Positions 59,241-64,000 of a stretch of DNA of 64,000 nucleotides are shown here, piece by piece. The stretch is taken from the NCBI RefSeq assembly GCF_017377775.1, contig NZ_JAFVLN010000007.1, forward strand, positions 62,001 to 126,000, in the 5' to 3' direction. This stretch comes from Streptomyces sp. VRA16 Mangrove soil (GTDB lineage Bacteria; Actinomycetota; Actinomycetes; Streptomycetales; Streptomycetaceae). Under the pieces are notes generated by a model that was given only the letters and a program-made list of their open reading frames with translations, was not told the DNA's origin and did not search any database. How positions within the stretch are numbered: position 1 is the first letter of the stretch; each line of letters begins with the position of its first letter. Position numbers and translations under genes: made by a program.

Positions 59241-60311
59241 ATGCGCAGCATCGGCGAGCTGGCCCGGGACAGTGGCCTGGGCGTGAGTGCCCTGCGGTTC
59301 TACGACCGGGCCGGTGTGCTGGTCCCCGACCGGGTCGATCCGCTGACCGGCTACCGCTGGTACGCGCCCGAGCAGCTCGACGAGGCCCGCCTGCTGGCCC
59401 GCCTGCGCCGGGCCGGGATGCCGCTGGCCGACATCCGGCTGGTCCTGGCGAGCTGGTCCGGCAAGGACACCGTCCTCGTACGGAACCTGCTCGACGCCCA
59501 CCTCGACCGGCTCGAACAGGGGCTCTTCGACGCCCGCACCGCGTTCTCCGCACTCCGAGCAGCACTCGACGAGAGGGAGAACACCATGACCGCCCCCGCC
59601 GCGCCCGCGACGACCGTCCGGCTGACCGTCACCGCGGGCGACCTGTCCGCGGCCCTGGACGCCGTCCGCTTCGCCGCGAGCACCGACCCGGGCCTGCCGA
59701 TGCTGGCCGGGGTCCTCTTCGACGTCGAGGACGGGACGCTGCGCCTCGTGGCCACCGACCGCTACCGGATGGCCGTCGCCCGGGCCGCCGTCGACGGGTA
59801 CGACGGCGAGCGCGTCCAGGTCGTCGTGCCGAGCGCGCTCGCCGACGCGATGCGGCCGCTGCTGGACGCCGAGGAGCGGGTGACGCTCACCGTCGACGGC
59901 GGCCGCGTCAGCCTCGACACCGGCACCGGCCAGACCTCGGGCCCGCACCTCGACCACGACTTCCCCGACTACCGCAGGCTCCTCCCGCCGGCCGGGGCCC
60001 GCCGCGCCACGGTCGACACGGCCGCCTTCCGCCGCTCCCTGGAGACCGGGCCCGTCCGCACCGACGACACCGGGGCCGTGCTCAGCGTCCTCGGCCTCGC
60101 CGCCGACGGCACCGTGACCCTCGCCCAGGACCCCGACGGCGACCCGGACCGCGTCGCCGTGAACCGCGGCTACCTCCTGGAGGCCCTGACCGCGGGCGCC
60201 CGCGCCGAACTCGTCCTGGAACTCGACGCCCCCACGACCCCGGTCGCTGTCCGCCGCCCCGACGACGGGGACACCTTCTCGCTGCTGATGCCGGTGCGTC
60301 TTGAGGCGTAG
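59241..60311 (+). CDS. MerR regulator fused to DNA polymerase III beta-clamp-like domains
   Basis: The 356-residue protein starts with a MerR winged helix (MRSIGELARDSGLGVSALRFYDRAGVLVPDRVDPLTGYRWYAPEQL, 1-46) and dimerisation helix (to about 110). It continues with two sliding-clamp-like modules (about 122-240: TVRLTVTAGDLSAALDAVRFAAS...LVATDRYRMAVARA; about 255-356, ending LLMPVRLEA, like the DnaN C-terminus LLMPVRL). A full DnaN has three modules, so this is not the replicative clamp. The clamp part may bind a small ligand, or clamp partners, as an effector domain. GGAGAA precedes the ATG. Confidence 0.88.
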   Translation: MRSIGELARDSGLGVSALRFYDRAGVLVPDRVDPLTGYRWYAPEQLDEARLLARLRRAGMPLADIRLVLASWSGKDTVLVRNLLDAHLDRLEQGLFDARTAFSALRAALDERENTMTAPAAPATTVRLTVTAGDLSAALDAVRFAASTDPGLPMLAGVLFDVEDGTLRLVATDRYRMAVARAAVDGYDGERVQVVVPSALADAMRPLLDAEERVTLTVDGGRVSLDTGTGQTSGPHLDHDFPDYRRLLPPAGARRATVDTAAFRRSLETGPVRTDDTGAVLSVLGLAADGTVTLAQDPDGDPDRVAVNRGYLLEALTAGARAELVLELDAPTTPVAVRRPDDGDTFSLLMPVRLEA

Positions 60312-60315
60312 CGGG

Positions 60316-61620
60316 ATGACCGCCCCCGAAGAAACCGCCGACGACACCGTCGGGCCGCACAGAACAGCGGGCCCGGCGCCCGCCCGGGAGGACCGGGAGC
60401 GGCTGCCGGGCCCCTATCTGTGGTGGCTCGCCGCCATCCTGGTCTCCCTCGCCGGCAACGCCGTCTTCTCCTTCGCGCTCGGCTGGTCGGCGAGCGCGTA
60501 CGGCGGGGGCGTCGCGGGCCTCGTCCTGAGCGCGGTCACGCTGCCGCGCGTGCTGCTGCTCCTCGTCGGCGGCGCGGTGAGCGACCGGGCCGGTGCGCGC
60601 CGGGTGCTGATCACGGGTGACGCGGCGATGCTCGCCTTCTCGCTCGTGCTCGCCGCCGTCGCCCACCGCCTGGGCACGCCGCCCTGGCTGCTCATCGCGA
60701 CGGGCGTCGCCGTCGGTGTCGTCGACGCCTTCTACCTTCCGGCGTCGGGCACCATGCCGCGCCGCCTCGTCGACGCGCGGCAGCTGCCGAGGGCGCTGTC
60801 GCTGCGGCAGGCCGGCGGCCAGCTGACCGGGATGGGCGCCGGGCCCCTGGGCGGCGTCCTGGCCGGGCTCGCCGGACTCGTCGGAGCGGCCCTGGCCAAC
60901 GCAGGCACCTTCGCCGTGACGCTGATCGTCCTGGCCCTCGTCCGCCCGCGCGAAGGCAGCGGGCCGCCACCGCCCCCGCGCCGGGCCCGTCTGTTCAGGG
61001 ACGCCGCCGACGGCGTACGGGTCGCCTTCTCCCATCCGGTGCTCCGCCCGGCGCTCTGCCTCACGGGCTGCGCGGCGGGCTTCCTGCTGCCCGTGCCTGC
61101 ACTGCTGATCCCGCTGTCCGCGCGCGCCCACGGCTGGGACGCGGGCACCGCGGGGCTGGTGATCGGCGCGCAGGGAGCGGGCATGGTGGCCGTCACCCTG
61201 CTGGTCGTGCGGCGCGGCCCGCTCGGCCGCCCGGGACTGCTGTCGGCCGCCGCCCTGGTCCTCGCCGGGACGGGGGTACTGGCCCTGGCCCTCGCACCCG
61301 GCGCCCCGGTCGCGGTGGCCGCGGGCCTGCTCATCGGAGTCGGCAACGGAACCTTCTCCTCGCACATCGCCCCCCTGATCCTGGCCGCGGCACCGGAGAG
61401 CCATCTCTCGCGCGTCCAGGCGGTGCTCGTGCTCGTGCAGAGCGTGGCGCTGCTGTGCATGAACGGCGCACTCGGCTCCTTCGCCGGCACCGCAGGCCCC
61501 ACGGCGGCGCTCACGCTCTGCGCCGCCGTCCTCGCCGCCATCGGCCTCGCGGCCCTGAGCTCGCGACCACTGCGCACCGACCGCACGGGACTGCGCAAGC
61601 AGCGCTACTCGGCCAGCTGA
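60316..61620 (+). CDS. MFS transporter
   Basis: The 434-residue protein has about 12 membrane helices and the loop 2-3 motif GGAVSDRAGARRVLITGD (near 85-100), of the MFS_3/MFS_1 exporter type. ATG 60316 is 4 bp after the MerR-clamp stop, so the two are likely co-transcribed. The MerR-clamp protein may regulate it. Substrate unknown. Its 3' end overlaps the convergent lyase gene by 16 bp. Confidence 0.9.
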   Translation: MTAPEETADDTVGPHRTAGPAPAREDRERLPGPYLWWLAAILVSLAGNAVFSFALGWSASAYGGGVAGLVLSAVTLPRVLLLLVGGAVSDRAGARRVLITGDAAMLAFSLVLAAVAHRLGTPPWLLIATGVAVGVVDAFYLPASGTMPRRLVDARQLPRALSLRQAGGQLTGMGAGPLGGVLAGLAGLVGAALANAGTFAVTLIVLALVRPREGSGPPPPPRRARLFRDAADGVRVAFSHPVLRPALCLTGCAAGFLLPVPALLIPLSARAHGWDAGTAGLVIGAQGAGMVAVTLLVVRRGPLGRPGLLSAAALVLAGTGVLALALAPGAPVAVAAGLLIGVGNGTFSSHIAPLILAAAPESHLSRVQAVLVLVQSVALLCMNGALGSFAGTAGPTAALTLCAAVLAAIGLAALSSRPLRTDRTGLRKQRYSAS

Positions 61621-64000
61621 CAGCTGAAGCTGCGCCCGTAGGCGTGGCGCGTGGTCACGTCCAGGCGGGTGCCGCCCGGTACCGGCCGCACGTGGACGGC
61701 GTCGTCCCCGTCCGTCCTGCGCAGCGCCCGTCCGTGCAGCGTGACCGAGACCGTGTCGCGTTCCGTCGTCGGGTCGCTGACGGCCACCGTCACCTTCTTC
61801 CCCTCCCGTCGCACCAGGACCGACGCCGGTCCCTCGACGGCGAGACCCGCCGTGTGGTGCGTGCCGGAGGTGAAGGTGTTGGCGGCCGTCAGGCCGAGGG
61901 ACGTGTGGCGTACGGCCTGCAGGCGCGGGGTGTTGGCGAGGAGCTGCACGCGGGGTGCGGCCCGGACCGCGTCCGGGGTGGCGTGCGGGAGCAGCACGTA
62001 GGCGAAGGCGGCCGGCCGGGACCCCGCCTCCTGTTCGACCGTCACCGAGAAGACCTGCTTGGTGACCGCCGTGTCCGGGTTCGAGGTGCGCACGACGCGG
62101 CGGCTGCGGGTCACCGTGTCGAGGCGGACCTTGGGGGCGGGGCCCGCGAGCCGGACGTAGCCGACGGAGACGTGCTGTGTGGTGTTCGCCCAGTGGGTCC
62201 AGCCGTCGCCCTCGGTCACCGACACCGCGTCACCGGCGGCCGCGATCCGCGCGTCGACCGTCGTCGTCACCGCACGGCCCGCGCCCGGCGCGTCCCCGAC
62301 GCCGGCCGACAGGATCACCACCTCGTCGTCGAGGAGGAACCAGGACTTCGTGGCGCGCGCGTTGCGGTACGCGATGAAGTCGTCCGGCAGGATGCCCGCC
62401 TGCCGGTCGCGCCAGGGCACGTCGTCCGACTGCACCCAGCCCGCCGCGCCGTACACACCGTCGAGGACCGCCCCGCCCGAGTACGCCTGGGTGGCCGTCG
62501 GGAAGTAGACGTAACGGTTCTGGGACTCGGAGGACGCCGTGAAGTTCAGCGGGTGCGACGGGTTGTCGTAGAAGAGCTTGCCGTCGTACAGCTCCGGGAC
62601 CGTGCCGCGGTGTTCGACCGGCGCCGTCACCCCCGCCAGGCCGTACGGCGACACGGTCGTGAAGTAGTCGATGCCGAACGCCTGCGTCTGGTCCTGGCCC
62701 GACAGGTAGAGGTGGTGGGCGCCGTCGCCCTGGAACCACGGCATCAGGTTCTCGCCGCTCATGTACTCGTACTTGCTGATCCTGCGCGAGCTGCGGGAGA
62801 GCGTGAACGCGTAGCCGGGGCGGCGGTGCACCGTGCGGTCCATGGCGTTGAACGCGACCGAGCGGGCCGGGGCGTTGAGGTCGGCGGCCGGCACCGAGGC
62901 GTCGGCGAGGACGGCGGTGTAGCGGACGATGCTCAGCGGGGAGACGAACGTCGTCGGGTCGAGGGCCGCGCGGGACGAGGCGCGCAGGTGCTTCACGTAC
63001 GAGGCGAGGGCGGTGGCCTCGGCGCCGGAGGAGAGGGAGGCCAGGTCGACGACGGCCTCCACGACGGTGGCGACGTCGGCGTAGCCGGTGCCGGTGCGGG
63101 AGACCGAGCGGCCCTTGACCGCCTCCATCATCCAGCCCTCGAAGATGAGCGGCGCGAAACCGTCGCGCACCCAGCCGTGGATCGTGGGGAGCAGCGCGTC
63201 GGCGGCCACGAAACCGGTGCCGTCGAGGATCTTCAGCGTCTGCACGACCCGGGTCAGCAGGCCCTTCCCGTACGCGCCCGTGTACGCGACCGACGCGTGC
63301 TGGATGAACGACCCGTCCGCGTAGTAGCCGTCCGTCACCCCGTGCCGGAGGGCGTACGGGTCGACCGTCGCGAAGACCGTGAGCTGGTCGGTCAGCGCCT
63401 TGCGGATGCGGGCCTCGCCCGGCGCACCGCCGGTGACGGCGCCCTGGAGGATGCGGTTCGTGGTGATGTCGGCGAGGTTGGCGCCGGTGTGGAAGCGGGA
63501 GTCGAGGTCGACGTCGCCGTCCTTGCCGTTGCGCAGATACGCGTCCATCGACGCCACGTACGCGGACACGAGGGGGGCGGGGACCTGGTCGCCGAGCAGC
63601 ACCAGCGTGCGGCTGATGTGCTGGGGGATGCCTATCTCCCAGGAGAACCAGTTGCCGTAGTAGCCCTGGGACTGGTCGCCGTAGTAGTGGGTGTGGAGCC
63701 ATTGCAGGCCGTCGACGACCCGGCCCCTTACCGCTGAACTCCCGTACAGATCAGGGGAGACGCCGGGGGTGACGGTCGCCAGCGCGATCTCGTACAGGCG
63801 CTGGTAGGTGGTGGTCAGATTCGGGTCGCTGGTGCCGAGGGGAACGCCGGCGAAGAGTTCGGTGCCTTCACCGGACGCCGCGTCGAGGGCGGCCAGGTTC
63901 GTGCGGGCCGTCCTCTCGGCGGCCGCGACCTTGGCGGCGGTCTCCGGGCGGGAGTTGGCGGCTTCGGTGCCCGCGAAGACGGCGATCGTGTTCGCGAGCA
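61605..64000 (-). CDS. Polysaccharide lyase family 8 (hyaluronate/chondroitin/xanthan lyase type), 5' end outside window
   Basis: The frame is open from the right edge to the stop at 61605, about 798 residues. Seen in order are YYGNWFSWEIGIPQHISRTLVLL (NWF motif, 63639-63653), TGANLADITTNRIL (catalytic Asn), DGSFIQHASVAYTGAYGKGLL (catalytic His and Tyr, about 63250-63312) and the Arg-rich LSRSSRRISKYEYMSGEN. These are the Asn/His/Tyr/Arg set of PL8 lyases, which cleave uronic-acid polysaccharides by beta-elimination. The super-beta-sandwich and C-terminal domains follow. It is expected to be secreted; the signal peptide is outside the window. Substrate cannot be told from sequence. Confidence 0.92.
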   Translation of the reverse strand, partial: LANTIAVFAGTEAANSRPETAAKVAAAERTARTNLAALDAASGEGTELFAGVPLGTSDPNLTTTYQRLYEIALATVTPGVSPDLYGSSAVRGRVVDGLQWLHTHYYGDQSQGYYGNWFSWEIGIPQHISRTLVLLGDQVPAPLVSAYVASMDAYLRNGKDGDVDLDSRFHTGANLADITTNRILQGAVTGGAPGEARIRKALTDQLTVFATVDPYALRHGVTDGYYADGSFIQHASVAYTGAYGKGLLTRVVQTLKILDGTGFVAADALLPTIHGWVRDGFAPLIFEGWMMEAVKGRSVSRTGTGYADVATVVEAVVDLASLSSGAEATALASYVKHLRASSRAALDPTTFVSPLSIVRYTAVLADASVPAADLNAPARSVAFNAMDRTVHRRPGYAFTLSRSSRRISKYEYMSGENLMPWFQGDGAHHLYLSGQDQTQAFGIDYFTTVSPYGLAGVTAPVEHRGTVPELYDGKLFYDNPSHPLNFTASSESQNRYVYFPTATQAYSGGAVLDGVYGAAGWVQSDDVPWRDRQAGILPDDFIAYRNARATKSWFLLDDEVVILSAGVGDAPGAGRAVTTTVDARIAAAGDAVSVTEGDGWTHWANTTQHVSVGYVRLAGPAPKVRLDTVTRSRRVVRTSNPDTAVTKQVFSVTVEQEAGSRPAAFAYVLLPHATPDAVRAAPRVQLLANTPRLQAVRHTSLGLTAANTFTSGTHHTAGLAVEGPASVLVRREGKKVTVAVSDPTTERDTVSVTLHGRALRRTDGDDAVHVRPVPGGTRLDVTTRHAYGRSFSCQLAE

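Overview
The window looks like a stretch of Streptomyces (or close relative) chromosome. The G+C content is very high, codons end almost always in G or C, GTG and TTG starts are common, and many genes have actinomycete architectures. A perfect 14-bp parS palindrome (2756-2769) suggests the origin-proximal core of the chromosome, where Streptomyces parS sites cluster. Both coding edges are cut: a secreted-protein tail at the left and a family 8 polysaccharide lyase at the right.

Layout. 1-7.0 kb: secreted DUF11-like tail, pirin, AI-2E-type membrane protein, PAS/GAF/SpoIIE phosphatase with parS in the shared 3' end, and aspS. 7-15 kb: small anchored protein, NarL-type two-component pair, ABC exporter (ATPase and two permeases), Uma2 remnant, metG. 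15-26.6 kb: a vWA protein with a very long low-complexity arm, secreted and membrane proteins, FUSC transporter, membrane-bound EEP hydrolase, SH3 protein, SDR-like protein and a second SpoIIE-type phosphatase. 26.8-31 kb: tandem-fused IclR regulator, an orphan ParB/ParA pair and a two-module Lrp regulator, all on the minus strand. 31.2-36.6 kb: a STAND-like NTPase translationally coupled to an unusual fusion of a Hanks-type kinase with a 14-TM MFS transporter, then a DUF4389 protein. 36.8-43.5 kb: LysR/MFS divergent pair, subtilisin-like lipoprotein, BASS transporter, DUF6049-like surface protein. 44.2-58.5 kb: cobalamin (B12) corrin-ring genes in two blocks (cobL-cobM; cbiD, cobK, cobIJ, cobH, cobG, cobN), separated by a metallo-hydrolase, an HxlR/oxidoreductase pair and a secreted protein. 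A cobalamin riboswitch precedes cobN. 58.6-64 kb: Uma2 nuclease, a MerR regulator fused to sliding-clamp domains, an MFS transporter and the lyase.

How the genes work together. The B12 genes supply most of the corrin-ring steps of a cobalt-late pathway, but with CbiD where CobF would be expected. The kinase-MFS fusion and its NTPase form one translational unit. The two-component pair probably controls the adjacent ABC exporter. LysR and HxlR each face a likely target across an inverted repeat.

The points I would look at first are the kinase-MFS fusion, the parS site that makes two opposite-strand proteins both end in the same peptide, a 71-bp dispersed repeat present three times (once in frame inside cobN), the MerR-clamp fusion, the orphan ParAB pair, and the possibility that cobG-cobH-cobIJ-cbiD is an operon interrupted by the opposite-strand gene cobK. 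I saw no CRISPR array, insertion sequence, rRNA or tRNA, but tRNAs cannot be excluded by eye.
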